A stretch of 54,924 nucleotides of DNA from Bifiguratus adelaidae. Lineage: Eukaryota; Mucoromycota; Endogonomycetes; Endogonales. Location: positions 1-54,924 of the forward strand of contig MVBO01000101.1 of the NCBI GenBank assembly GCA_002261195.1. The letters are read 5' to 3'. The notes under the pieces are model-generated. The model was not told where the DNA came from. It ran no database searches and saw only the letters and a list, made by a program, of their open reading frames with translations. A program made the translations under genes and the position numbers. This document shows positions 21,002-32,254 of the stretch, piece after piece (within the stretch, counting starts at the first letter, position 1; every line of letters starts with the position of its first letter).

Positions 21002-21694
21002 ATGTCAATACCAGATGCAGGACTAGAAAGCTTGCCCCCCGAGATCCTCCAGTACATTATCCGCCACATTCAAGTGCAAGTGGGTCCCTGGGCTTCCATC
21101 ATCCATTTGGTCATTCTCGCCCGACTCTCTCGCTCCATTTACCAATGCGTCCGCGTAGAGCACGAGCACCTCATGCCGGACGGCCTTTTGTTGTTTCCAC
21201 GAGGATACGTACTGGACGATACAGCCTTCTACATCCTTATTGCACTCTTGAAACGACATCCAGCTGTATTGCAACAGATACGGAGTGTCGAGGTCTGGTG
21301 TGCCGGTGTGAGCCCACTGGCGTGCGCGAGCCTATGGAAGGTCTTGCCACTCGATAGCTTCTACGCGCGCACCTATTCTCCTCATGCCACCTGTGCCGAT
21401 TATTATCAAATCCTCGCTACTCGAACGGCGTCCCTCAACATGTCCAATGTACGTATTGCGGTTTGTTCACGGCATTACCATCGCAAGTATGCCATGGTAT
21501 TGGCCTCATGTTTTGCAAAGCTGATGAAGGTGGAAAGAGTCGTGGTACAATTCGGTGGGCCTGCTGGACGACAGGTGGAACCGGTCCGGCTGAATGGTCA
21601 AAAAGCCAGTTCGGAAGATTTCATGGACGCGCAATTCGTGCTGAGTATCGGCTTGTATGAACACTGCTTTATCTCTGACCAGAACACACCCTAG
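21002..21694 (+). CDS. F-box-like protein
   Basis: This is a single-exon ORF of 230 residues. Near the N-terminus, LESLPPEILQYIIRHI has the hydrophobic and proline pattern of an F-box, which would bind Skp1 in an SCF ubiquitin ligase. The rest (for example LDDTAFYILIALLKRHPAVL and VVVQFGGPAGRQVEPV) shows no WD40 or leucine-rich repeat, so the substrate is unknown. The ATG at 21002 lies 103 bases after the transporter stop, on the same strand. The protein is short for an F-box protein, and the assignment rests on the first 20 or so residues. Confidence 0.6.
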   Translation: MSIPDAGLESLPPEILQYIIRHIQVQVGPWASIIHLVILARLSRSIYQCVRVEHEHLMPDGLLLFPRGYVLDDTAFYILIALLKRHPAVLQQIRSVEVWCAGVSPLACASLWKVLPLDSFYARTYSPHATCADYYQILATRTASLNMSNVRIAVCSRHYHRKYAMVLASCFAKLMKVERVVVQFGGPAGRQVEPVRLNGQKASSEDFMDAQFVLSIGLYEHCFISDQNTP

Positions 21695-21756
21695 AATATG
21701 TATATATATGTATATATCTATGCTTTGTACATTGACAAGACACAACGTACTATCAT

Positions 21757-23295
21757 TCACCTTACTACATGTTCAAAACTCGGTGGAACTTCATAGGTAG
21801 GTAATTCATGAATCACGCCGTGTTCGTCACGAAGGAAAGGGGAGGTTGGAGAGGAAGGGATATCAAGAGGGTGAACACTTGTGCCATCCACTTCCAAGAC
21901 CCACTCCGCACGTGAAAAGTAATCTTGCGGTGGCTCGCCTTGCAGAACCGCATCTTCTTGGGTGATACCCAGCACCTCTTCGACGATGCGAGATCGTTCC
22001 TCGGACAGATCATTTCTTGCGCGCGCAAGCATGCTTTCCAGAGAGACAATCTTAAGGTTGAGCTTTGGAATTTGGCCAAGTGTCCACTTGTAGCGGTCAG
22101 AGAGCAAGGTTGCAGCATACAAAAGGCGTTGTGGGGTAGAGGTATACGTAAATTCGACTAGAGTATGCAAATGTTAGATGGCAACCTAGTGCGAGTTTCC
22201 TCGGCACATACCATTCTCCCCGGCATCTTCACTCAGCAGACTTGCATCGTTACGTGGAAGATCTGGCATATCGTTGGATACCCTGCGGTATATCCGATAG
22301 CCTTTCAGGTAAGTCTGCTTTGATCCTACGAGAAGCATGCTAAGACTTTGCCATAGATGGCCCTTTCGAAAGCAACTCACGTTGTAGAGCTTCATTGCTC
22401 ATCCGTATCCCATCCGTCACCTTCTCCCAAGGTCCAAGATCATAGACATTCTTGCTACCTACCAACATCTTGTAGGCCGACAAGACGGATAGGGTAGCTT
22501 GTTGTAGAAGGGGATGGGCGATGGTATAACTGTGAAGACGGCGTTGCGTCGCACGAATCTCTTCCTCGAGCGACAAAATCTCGGATTGTATCAATGATTC
22601 CGTATCCAACAAGTCCCGATCGGGATCATCCTCTGCTGGATCCGGAGACTGTGCTGCTTGCGAAAGATGACGCTGTCGAGCAGGGCCAAAAATGACGAGG
22701 GACAAGGCGTTAAGAGATTGAACAAGATTCTTGCGATGGGTTTGAGAGCCTTTGAGAGTTTCAAGCTAACACATTAATCCCTGTTCCAAGCTATCGCCAC
22801 CTACCAATTGCTTTTCCTGTGCGAGCGACTCCTGGTGCATTCGAACTTGACCCTCCTTGGCTTGCTGTTGACGAAAGACGGTAGCGTAGCTTTCCGAAAC
22901 TGATTTTGCTCTTTCGGTGCGATTCCCTGAAAACCTGGCTTTGAGGGACGGCAAGGAGAGTGACCGGTGGGCTGTGGAGGCGTAAAGTTGGTAGGCGTTC
23001 ATACTAGGAAAGGTCAGTAACTCTCATACGCCCGCAAGTTGCCTCACCTCTCCTTCTCCAACTCTCTGAGTTCCTTGGTGTTTTTCTCCACCTGCTGCTC
23101 CAATTGCTCGACTTTCTCACGTTGTCGGATAACATCATTATCAACGTGGCGCAACAGTTCGATGTGATGCTTCAGTTGCTGGTAATGACTTCCATGACGG
23201 AGGATACGATCCCGTATGGTAAGCGGAGTCGAGTCCGGAAGCAAGAGCGACGAGTTGAAAGGCGCCAGATATAGCGGATGGTTCAAGGTAGCCAT
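21757..23295 (-). CDS. Coiled-coil protein B, divergent relative of protein A
   Basis: This is a multi-exon gene starting MATLNHPLYLAPFNSS at 23295. A coiled coil follows immediately (VIRQREKVEQLEQQVEKNT). Later segments line up in order with the protein at 14023-15446. AYQLYASTAHRSLSL and FRQQQAKEGQVRMHQESLAQ match AKTYHSIQNFSHLSF and FEKQQALERSIDVKEEVLAE. IFGPARQ matches IFGPPGS. LSEERSRIVEEVL matches LTDERCRIIDEII. The final ELPTYEVPPSFEHVVR matches ELPAYEMPPGFDEIVL. Protein B carries an extra acidic insert after IFGPARQ and a longer spacer before its end. The 3' end lies 62 bases from the convergent F-box gene. Function unknown. Confidence 0.75.
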
Positions 23296-23547
23296 GCCGA
23301 GTGAAAGCTGTGGAAAGGGCAAGTCACACGGAATGGGTGAGACAAGCTTTAGAGTGATAAGGTGGCGAGTTCTTCGGGTTACAGAGAGTATATTGACAGA
23401 TGAACCATGTACAGAAGATGCTATAGACTATATACATGTTGCTGCTCATGGACAGCTTGAACTGTGGATGTTGACAGAATGTCACACCTTGACAGGACCA
23501 TGACAAGGACTTGGCAAAAGGTGCGCTTTGGGTTAAGTCATCCAGGT

Positions 23548-23775
23548 CTATCGGTTAAAGACCCTGCCACTTAAAAAGACAAGAATACCACCAATGATGA
23601 GACCTTCAATGAAGCCTAGGCTGTCGTTCATGGGGTCTGACGACGTCCATGACGATGACGCTGGTTTGGAGGATTCATTATTGGCCTTGATGGTGGTTTG
23701 TAGTTGAGCTAGCGTCACCTTGATGTCCTTGATGTCTTCAAGAATCGGTTTCAAATCTTCTTTGGTCAGAGACAT
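23548..23775 (-). CDS. Small tail-anchored protein, 75 residues
   Basis: The ORF starts MSLTKEDLKPILEDIKDIK, an acidic/basic amphipathic helix that may form a short coiled coil. A Ser-rich linker follows. It ends with one hydrophobic segment (GFIEGLIIGGILVFLSG) and a basic tail RVFNR. A single membrane segment at the extreme C-terminus with no signal peptide is the tail-anchor plan, inserted after translation into ER or mitochondrial outer membrane; the short segment with a basic end would suit the latter. It is encoded in one exon between coiled-coil B and CCT4, all on the minus strand. The family is not recognised. Confidence 0.6.
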   Translation of the reverse strand: MSLTKEDLKPILEDIKDIKVTLAQLQTTIKANNESSKPASSSWTSSDPMNDSLGFIEGLIIGGILVFLSGRVFNR

Positions 23776-23870
23776 AGTGTGAAGAGACAGAGAAAAGAAG
23801 TGCAAACGTGACCAGGTTGTTAAGCGCCAAAGACTGCTCAAAATTCCAAATTGCATGATACAGGTGGTTT

Positions 23871-25893
23871 CTAACGTGTTTGAACAATGTCATCAATCTT
23901 TAGGATCATCTTGACAGTCTCTGCCGCCAGCTCTATGGCGCTGGTAGAGACAAGTAGGGGCTGAATGACATTCTCATCCAGGATGTTGGTGATGGCACCC
24001 TTTCGTACATTGATACCCGCAGTCTTGTCACCTTGAGCGTGCTTGTTGCGAAGTTCGGTCACGATGGCAATGGGGTTGAGACCGGCATTTTCAGCTAGCG
24101 TAGTGGGAATGACCTCGAGCGCCTCGGCAAAAGCTTGGAAGCAGTATTGCTCCATGCCCTTGAGCGTGCGCGCATACTCCATGAGTCGTTGTGATACCTC
24201 AATCTCGGGTGCTCCTCCGCCTACAATCAACGCTCTACGAAAAAAGAGTCGTTAGCGTTGCTAAACGTAGAATTCATTCAAGATTGACATACCTCTTCTT
24301 TACCAGACATCTTACCACACAGAGAGCATCATGAAGCGATCTATGAGACTCTTCCAACACCAACGAGTTGGCACCACGGCAAAGGATGGACACCGTCTTG
24401 CCAACGTTCTTCATGCCTGTGATTTTGACGATACGAGCCCCATCAGAATCTGTCTCATCGACGAGATCGGCGTAACCAAGCTTGTCTTCCGTGAAGGTCT
24501 CGATGTCGGCAATCGGTTTACAACCCAAGGACTACAATGGTGTCAATCACAACCTCACACCATGAATATTTCAAGGAAATGACTTACCTTGCAAATGAAC
24601 TCCACCTCATCCCGCTCAATATCCCGTACAACCGCAATCTTCAGCTTGCTCAAAAAGTGAAGTGACAAATCATTGACAGCATCTCGGAGGATCGATTTTT
24701 GTATCAGTATCACATTGCAACCAGTTTTTTTGATCTTTTTGCACATATTGAGAAGGTATTGTCGTTCCTCTTTGAGAATCTTGTCCATTTGCCGGTAATC
24801 GTTTACCACAATTTGGTTTTCCATGTCTGGTTTGGGCGGGCTGAGTTGAAATTGTATGAGTGCAATCTTGGCTTTCTCCACACGTGTGGGACCTCCAGCA
24901 CTTCGTATCATGTTTTGTGTCAAGACCAATCCGTCCACGAGCTCCGTATCGTCGATTGTACCACCAACCTTTTTGATCACTCTAATGTCGTTCAAATCCA
25001 CATTATTGGCAGTCGTTTGATCAATGACGTTCAGAACTGCATCTACGGCAATGGGTGCGAGAAGTGAGGAGTATTGGGAGACAACCTTGGAATTAAGGGA
25101 TGTGGACGCCGCTCGAAGCAGGGATTGACGGTCGGACAATTCGACCTTGGTCGACATGTCGGTAAGAAACTCAACAGATTTGGCAGCTGCACGCTGGAAA
25201 GACTCGGCGATGGTGGTGGGATGAATACCTGATGATCGTATTAGCCCACGGATCTTTGATCTGACTTTTCATTTGTCGGCTAACCTTTGGCGAGGAGCTT
25301 TTGCGCAGCGGACAACAGGCTGCTGCAGAGTACTACAACAGATGTTGTTCCATCACCCGCTTCGATATCTTGAGCGGCTGATAGATCGACCAACTAAACA
25401 AGGGTTCCGTCAGCGTCGGACTAAGTATGCGTACAGCGCAACTTACCATTTTAGCCGCTGGGTGCATGAGAGAGAAGTGTTTGAGAATAGTCGCGCCATC
25501 GTTTGTAATGACCACTTCTCCATTGCTCGTTTGTATCTAGACACGGGGCTGAGTGAATACGAGGGCAGTTTCCCGAGATGATATGTGTGAAAACTTACCA
25601 TCTTGTCCATGCCTCGAGGGCCAAGGGACGTTCGGATAGCATCGCCGACCGCTAAAGAGTTATGCGTCAAGACCACACTGTAAACAACCCGCGTCTACCG
25701 CATAGAGACCTCCGGATGCCTCTCCCCCGGCCATCCGACACGTCCAACCAACACACGTCATCTCTCCCCATGCAAGTGGACAACCATACATACCTTTGGC
25801 TGCAGTGATGTTGGATAGCCGTACCTCTGTAGGCTTATCCTTATCCTGAAAGCTCTTCCCCTGAGACTTGGCTACTGCCGATGCGTCTGTCAT
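23871..25893 (-). CDS. CCT4: Chaperonin TRiC/CCT subunit delta
   Basis: This is one of eight paralogous subunits of the cytosolic chaperonin that folds actin, tubulin and WD40 proteins. The start is [20 protein letters not shown] at 25893. Visible group II chaperonin motifs are [32 protein letters not shown], the ATP-binding [15 protein letters not shown], and near the end [20 protein letters not shown]. The ending [20 protein letters not shown] and [11 protein letters not shown] is characteristic of the delta subunit. The gene is split by several introns, one of which falls inside the GDGTTS region. Its start codon is 60 bases from the divergent GID7-like gene. Confidence 0.95.
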
Positions 25894-25952
25894 GATGGAT
25901 GGATGCACGCAGATGGAGCGGAGAGAGGTTGGACGCGTCCCAAATGAATTAA
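25894..25952. promoter_or_regulatory. 59-base bidirectional promoter between CCT4 and GID7-like gene
   Basis: Divergent start codons at 25893 (minus) and 25953 (plus) leave 59 bases. A short upstream ATG-AAT-TAA at 25944 precedes the GID7-like start on the plus strand and could act as a minimal upstream ORF. Confidence 0.45.
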
Positions 25953-27980
25953 ATGATGGCTCTGAACGTGGAGGTGAAGGCAGACGAGGTGGTGCGCTTG
26001 GTCATTCAGCAGCTCTATGAACTGGGATACAAGTGAGTGGAGTGATATGCTGGTCTGGATTGCTTAAAGTTTTCATTTCAGCGAATCCGCTGAGAGACTC
26101 GAGAAAGAGTCTGGCATTCAGTTGGAGGCACCTGCAGTAGCTCACTTTCGAGAAAGTATACTATCTGGCAACTGGACAACGGCAGAGGGACTCTTACCGT
26201 CACTGCGCAAGTCAGACGGAGCAGGACTCAAGGTAAAGTTTATGCATTTATAACTATTTGATTGGATATTGATGGCATGATGGGGTGCCTAGGAAAGCAA
26301 GTTTCTGATACGGAGACAAAAGTTCCTGGAAGCTTTAGAGAACAAGGATTTTCCCAGAGCCTTGCATGTATTACAGCATGAACTGACGCCACTTGGAATA
26401 TGGATTGACAAGGTTCACAAATTGTCCCGGTATGCCGAGTTCATCCGGCTCGTCCTCAGTCTAACCCTCCCTTTGACAGCTTGATGATGTGTTCTTCAGA
26501 AGAGCAGTTAAGAAAAGAAAGTCACTGGGATGGATCAAAAGGGACTTCGAGGCAGCGCTTGCTGGAATCCCTTCAACGTACGTGTCGTATGAATCCAGTA
26601 AACATCAAGCTGACTTCCAAATCTAGACTATATTTCACCGGAGCGCATGCTCGCACCACATCGCTTGCAGACATTGTTACTACAGGCCATGGCCTATCAG
26701 ACCTCTCGCTGTCTGGAACATAACACTCACGAAGCCGTCCAGTCACTTTGCAGAGATCATCAATGTGAAAGGTAAGGCATTGGATCAAGTATGACGCGAC
26801 TGACGACTTGCATAGGACAACATTAGCCTACAAGACATCATATACATTGGAAGGACATACCGATGAGATATGGAGCCTAGCCTTCTCGAACAATGGCGAA
26901 CACCTTGTTACGGCGTCCAAAGATGCGACCGCGATGATTTGGGAAACCAAGGTAAGTGAGACAAGGTTTTGGCATCAGTTTTCATCCGCTGACTTCCTCC
27001 AGACATTCACAAGGAAAGCAACGCTCAAAGGTCACAGTCGCCCCATCTCTTTTTGTGCGTGGAGCCCAGATGACAGCATGATCTTGACTGTCGGCAAGGA
27101 TCACGTCGTCAAACTATGGTCCTCGGATGGTGAATATCTCCGGACGTTCGAGAAGCATACCAAGGAGGTCACAGCCTGTGCATGGCTATCAGACGGCCTG
27201 CGCTTTCTCACTGCCAGCTTGGATGGCACCCTGTACTTTTGGGTGAGTAGATTCAACAAGCACAGGAGCGCGTCCACTCATTCACAACTGCCTTCCCAGA
27301 CCGTCACTGGAACCATCTTGCAAAAATGGACGTGTCATGAACCTACAGATCTAGTGGTATGGCCTGACAGCTCAAAATTCATTGTGGCTCTAGCCCATTG
27401 CATGCTTTCCTGTTTTGATCTCGAGACGCTATCTTCAGAACCCCTTTGGTAAGTTTCTGATTCCTCTCGTCACGACGATGGATTCTCATTTCATGTTTAA
27501 GGTCAGTGACCGAGGATGGCTTAGTGACATGCCTCAACTTATCACGAGATGGTCGTTACATGCTCATTTCCTTGATCTCTGGCCCAATCCATCTCTGGGA
27601 TCTCGAGATACGCGCGGTGATTCGCAGGTATACGGGACATCAGCAGGACAGAATGGTGATTCGATCGTGCTTGGGTGGCATTGACGAAAAATTTGTCGCG
27701 AGTGGAAGCACAGGTAGGTTTCCCTATCCTTATCTTCTGCTTATCCATGGGCTGACATGGACGATCAGATGGCAAGGTGTACATTTGGCATCGATATCTT
27801 GAGCAATTGGTCCATGTCCTCGAAGGTCACAAGGAAATGGTGAATAGCGTGGCATGGCATCCCACGCATCCCCATATGCTCGCTTCCGCCAGCGATGATC
27901 GGACGGTTCGCATGTAAGTAGTGGGATTCTAACATCGGTATGGGATTAACGTTGCCTCTTGCTTTAGTTGGGGTTTGTAG
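25953..27980 (+). CDS. GID7: WD40 protein with LisH/CTLH, GID7/WDR26-like
   Basis: This is a likely subunit of the GID/CTLH E3 ubiquitin ligase, which in yeast degrades gluconeogenic enzymes. The start is MMALNVEVKADEVVRLV at 25953. A LisH motif (VIQQLYELGYNESAERLEKE) spans the first intron. A CTLH segment follows (HFRESILSGNWTTAEGLLPS and FLEALENKDFPRALHVLQHE). After a helical linker there are about seven WD40 blades, for example LEGHTDEIWSLAFSNNGEHL, LKGHSRPISFCAWSPDDSM, FEKHTKEVTACAWLSDGLRF and LEGHKEMVNSVAWHPTHPHM. The end is ASASDDRTVRIWGL after a last short intron, then TAG at 27978. Domain order matches WDR26/Gid7. It has many short introns. Confidence 0.9.
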
Positions 27981-28236
27981 GATCCTCCTTGTACAATGAT
28001 GTATAGTATCTCTTATTGTAGTAGATGGCTCCATAAGAAATCTCTCGACAAGTTATAAACGATCAAGACACTGACACATTCACCTATACATGCACATGTC
28101 AGACGACCAATCTCGAGAAAAGTTCAACAGTAGTGCACATCAGGCAAGAAGCATATCCACACAAGGCACCAAAGTGCGATTCGGTGTAGCGATTCATAAG
28201 CTCATCATTTGTGCCTCTTGACCTTCGCTTACCTCT

Positions 28237-29278
28237 CTAAGCTTGCTTTCGCTTGCCATAGATTCGTCTAGCAAATTCAACAAATAACCAAATCAAAGGC
28301 GCGACGTAAAGCATCACACTTCCAATGGCGAAACGAGGTCCTGCACGGGTAAAACATTCACCTCCTCGGGTTGGACCATTTGAAACCAAAAAGTAGGAGG
28401 CGCCGATACACTGTCCGACAAAGAACTGGGTCAATTGGAGTCGGGTGATGTACTGCTTGTAGGGTGGATTGAGGCCGAGTGTGGTTGCTGCATAATAAGT
28501 ATACATGATGGTGTGCACAAACGAGTTGCTGTGGGAGATGAGTCGAGCGCATTGGTAGGGTTATCGATACTTACAGAATGACAAAGACCCAGATGGGATG
28601 GGCAGCATAATTGATATTCGCCCACATGGTAAAAATAGCACCTGCATGATGATAGGTTTGCAAGGTGCTACTCTTGCGACCTTTCAGAAGAATGATGATG
28701 GTATCCACAATCTCATAGTACTTTGAGAGATAGAAGTAGTAGCCATAGAGACCGAGAGTCGAAGTCCAAAAGTCACCAGACTTGTCGCACCACTAGACGC
28801 GTATAGAGTGAGACATGTCGCGACAAGATGTATTGCGCCCACTTACCACTGTCCAAAAGTCCATAGTTTTCAAATTTCGACGATAGACAGTGAATGTGTG
28901 GTAAAAGGTCCATCCCGAATACACAGCAAGCGCGAGGTTGTGCAGAAAGATGCACGCAACGAACAGAGGCGAGCTCGTCGTTTGCTTGATTTTGACCTCG
29001 CCCTTGGACTCTGCAACCACTCGCGACGTCTGAGATCCCAGAGTGTGAGATCTCGGGATAGGGCGGAGACAACGTACCTTTTCAGATGTAATTCGACTGT
29101 TGCACCACTTTACAACGACTGTATACGCCATCATCACTAATACTGGTGTTTTCCAGCTGAGTAGAACATCATAGTATTCCGGGAAAAGCACACCCTTGGG
29201 TGGACTCGAGAGATCAGAATTGGGGATCCAAGGGAAAGGATTCCTTGGATGATGATTTAGATCCAGCCAAGCACTCAT
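28237..29278 (-). CDS. ELO-family very-long-chain fatty acid elongase (GNS1/SUR4 family)
   Basis: This is an ER membrane condensing enzyme that lengthens fatty acyl-CoA. The start is MSAWLDLNHHPRNPFPW at 29278. Several hydrophobic segments follow (PVLVMMAYTVVVKW, PLFVACIFLHNLALAVYSGW). The family core is visible: YYFYLSKYYEIVDTIIILLK (about 28755-28695), then LQTYHHAGAIFTMW (about 28660-28620), then FVHTIMYTYYAATTLGL (about 28520). The usual HxxHH box reads QTYHH here, so the first histidine is glutamine. The C-terminus ends GKRKQA, a lysine-rich tail suited to ER retention. The middle exon borders are approximate. Confidence 0.9.
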
Positions 29279-29454
29279 GATAGACCAATGCTAACTATAT
29301 TGATCTTGCAGCCACTACTGGGAGAAAGATAAGCAAAAGTGAAAAACGTTGGATCGACAACGCATCGATTTGGGGTTGTGAAAAGTGTCCAAAAGAGGAA
29401 ATCGCGTGACAAAGCTTGTTCTCTTGGTTTGTCTCGGAAAAGAAATGGAGTCTT

Positions 29455-29466
29455 GGGGGGGGGGGG
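29455..29466. repeat. Run of 12 G on the plus strand
   Basis: An uninterrupted homopolymer of 12 G lies between the ELO start and the uL22m stop. Its length may be unreliable in the assembly. Confidence 0.8.
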
Positions 29467-29573
29467 AATATGCGCGTATCACTTGTCGACAATGAACGAT
29501 GCCACACGACGAATCTTGTGGAGATCCACCGGAAGGTATGGTTCCTTAAGAGACTATTCTACATGCTCATGTT

Positions 29574-30357
29574 CTACCAATTGTAATAAGGTTTGGGATT
29601 GTAGATGGGCTTTTCTACCAAAGGGACAGGTACCCGTTTGTGTTCGTTCCAACCGCGAATGTTCCGCCGCTCAGTCTCTTGGGTTGAGCTTTCCTGGAGG
29701 ATAAACTTCATGTGTGCTTGTTTACGATGCATCACTCCCATACGACCGCGTCCGTGGATTTTGATGCGTTTGCTGTATTGACCCTTGCCCACCCAAGCTT
29801 GAGAAACGACTAGACCCTCGCTCTTCATGCCCTTCTGCAACAGGGCGTTCTTTTGAGCGAATGCTAGGTTATGTCGAATTTTCACTGCGGCTCGCTTTGG
29901 AGAGAATGTCATTTGAGCAATGGCTTCTGATAGCGGGAGTCCTCTGATTTGCCGCGCCAGCATGTTGAGCTTTTGTGGGCTAGCCTTGAAGTTTGCCGTA
30001 GAGAATCGGTACTGCAGATATTGGATGAATATATCTCGCTTCGAATTGTTGTTTGCAAGGTTGCAAAGCTTACCTCTTTGGCCTCTGCCTTTTCGGTCCC
30101 TATCGGAAAAGTGGTGTCTTCCTGGACTTTTTCCGCTACAACATTATCGAAAATGGACGAGGCACCCACCGCAGGGCGCTGTGAGGGTGGTCGATCGGCC
30201 GATCGCAATGCTGATGTGAAGAAAGATTTCGATCTGAAAGGCAGATTTCATAGATTAGACAATGGACTCATCATTCCGTATCTAGAACTCACGATATAAG
30301 AGATGGGAGCCATGACTGTAGCCGAGTTGCCCTCAGCCTTGTGAATGTGTTGGTCAT
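29574..30357 (-). CDS. MRPL22: Mitochondrial large-subunit ribosomal protein uL22m
   Basis: This is a component of the mitochondrial 60S-type subunit at the exit tunnel. There are three exons. Exon 1 (30357-30293) encodes a basic, Arg-rich presequence (MTNTFTRLRATRLQSWLPSL) suited to mitochondrial import. Exon 2 encodes the spacer RPAVGASSIFDNVVAEK. Exon 3 encodes the L22 fold: YRFSTANFKASPQKLNMLAR, PLSEAIAQMTFSPKRAA, and the beta-hairpin portion RIKIHGRGRMGVMHRKQAH. It ends NPKPYYNW before the stop at 29574. The phases join cleanly (ATATC + A at the first junction). Its start faces the SWC4 start across 94 bases. Confidence 0.92.
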
Positions 30358-30451
30358 GTTGCCCAAGTGAAACGAGTCCCTTTGGCACGCAAAATGAAGC
30401 AGAATTTTAGTCACGTGGAAGCGCTTGTTGCTATCGCTCTGGCACTTCGCG

Positions 30452-32174
30452 ATGACCAGCAGTGACATTCGCGATATCTTGCAGCTAGGCAAGCCTCAAG
30501 AGGTAGTGAAAAAGGTTAAACCAGCTGCTGAGAAGAAGCCAGGTAAGATTTGTGTGGCGTTGCCGACGATGTAAGTGTTAATGTGTCCAATTCTCGTTGT
30601 GTGCTCAGAAGGAATACCGCGTGAACTTTTCGCGCTCATCGGAGGTGCGCCGCCACTAAGTCTTGCACCAGCATACAAGGCAAAACCGAAGCTTAAGACC
30701 AAAGCTGTGCGATGGTAGGTTGGGAAAGGAGTGTTCAATTCCTTTGCTTAAGCTGGGTATCCAACAGGGACTGGAGGAAGTTTAATCCGGGTCGCGATGA
30801 CGGCTTGACACTACAGCATTGGGTAAAAGCGTCCGAGAAAAACGATGAAGGTGAGTAAACCATGATTACATCCGCAGTATACTCTTAACGCTGTGTTAGT
30901 ATATCGATTTGTGAAGGCGTACAAGTCTGTGGATATCATAGAGTACACGGAAGCGGAGTATGAGCGGCACTTGACCGGTAGGTGGTGAGGAACGAGAAGG
31001 AATAGCTGACTCAGTCGCATTGTAGATCCCGACTGGTCCAAAGTGGAGACGGATTACTTGATGGAATTGTGTAAAAAGTTCGATCTACGCTTTCCAGTTA
31101 TTACGGACCGTTATGATTTCCCAGGCAAAGAACGGTCCATGGAGGTAAGGTGTATGATAATGGGCTGACATTTGTTTGACCCGTCAATGCCAGGACTTGA
31201 AGGCAAGATATTATTCCGTCAAACGCCGACTTCTCAAAGCCCGGCTACCCAATGATGGATCTGCGGAGCGAACGGCACTCTTACAGCAGTATTCCTTCGA
31301 CAAGGCAAAGGAATTGGAGCGGAAGAAACTGCTCGAATCCTTGTTTAAGCGGTCAAAAGAAGAAATTGACGAGGAAGAAGCTCTTTATGTTGAGCTACGG
31401 CGACTTGAAGCGAATGAGAAAAAGCTTGCCAAGGACCGTGAAGGTCTGTTGAAGATACTCAATACCCATGATATCACGCAAAATGCTGGCCCTAGTAGCC
31501 TGACAGGAGGGTCGTCGTCATCTCCGGCCTTAGCGTTCAATGTAAGTCATACATGCTTTCATCAGCGATACCAGCTCATACCGAACTTTCAGAAAAAGAA
31601 ACTTAACAAATCCGAATCGTCTACACCAACAGCTGATGGATTTGATTTTGTTGGTAAGTACAGGCGAGGTCAATTTTCCGGACAAAGAGCTAAGACACTC
31701 ATAGAAGGAACCATGGTAGAGAAAAAGGACAAGTTGACGCCTGGCGTCTATGTGCGTGGTCAAAAAATTACGCCTGTCAAACTTAATCTCGCACCCAAAG
31801 TGGCCAAGATTATGGATGAACTCAAGATGCGTACGTATAATCAATTGGATCACAAAGCGTTGACTCATACCCCGCAGCGCACCGACCGATCATGCCGACT
31901 TCTAATATTTGCAATACATTTGAGGTTTTACAGAGCAGTATCTTGAATCTACTGGAACTCAAAAAGACCGTGGATCGTTTGGAACATTCCGTCAAGGTCA
32001 AAAAGGCGCAAAAGGCTGCCAAGGAAGGAACAGGCGATGGGGAGCTGTCGGAAGCGTCCACGGGAGAGGTAAGTATATTATATGTTTTGTAGATGGAAAC
32101 TGATGATGAAGTAGAAACGATCCATGTCTGTTGGAGGTAGCAGCAAAGACGCGAAAAAGACACGTAAAGCATGA
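30452..32174 (+). CDS. SWC4: SWC4/DMAP1, subunit of SWR1 and NuA4 chromatin complexes
   Basis: This is a shared subunit of the H2A.Z-depositing SWR1 complex and the NuA4 acetyltransferase, acting in the nucleus. The start is MTSSDIRDILQLGKPQE at 30452. Family landmarks in order are GIPRELFALIGGAPPLS, VRW and DWRKFNPGRDDGLTLQHWVK over an intron, YRFVKAYKSVDIIEYTEAEY, and the SANT/Myb-like DPDWSKVETDYLMELCKKFD with FPVITDRYDF. A coiled coil follows (ERKKLLESLFKRSKEEIDEE), then VYVRGQKITPVKLNLAPKVA. The last intron is best resolved with the second AG (after GATGAAGTAG), giving KRSMSVGGSSKDAKKTRKA and a basic end. The first AG would give an acidic end and an earlier stop. Confidence 0.93.
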
Positions 32175-32254
32175 CATGATTTGTATTGTACTACACTGTA
32201 TATAAAGCGCAGAATCATAATGTTGCAAACATAGATTATATGTACAGCGCGTGA

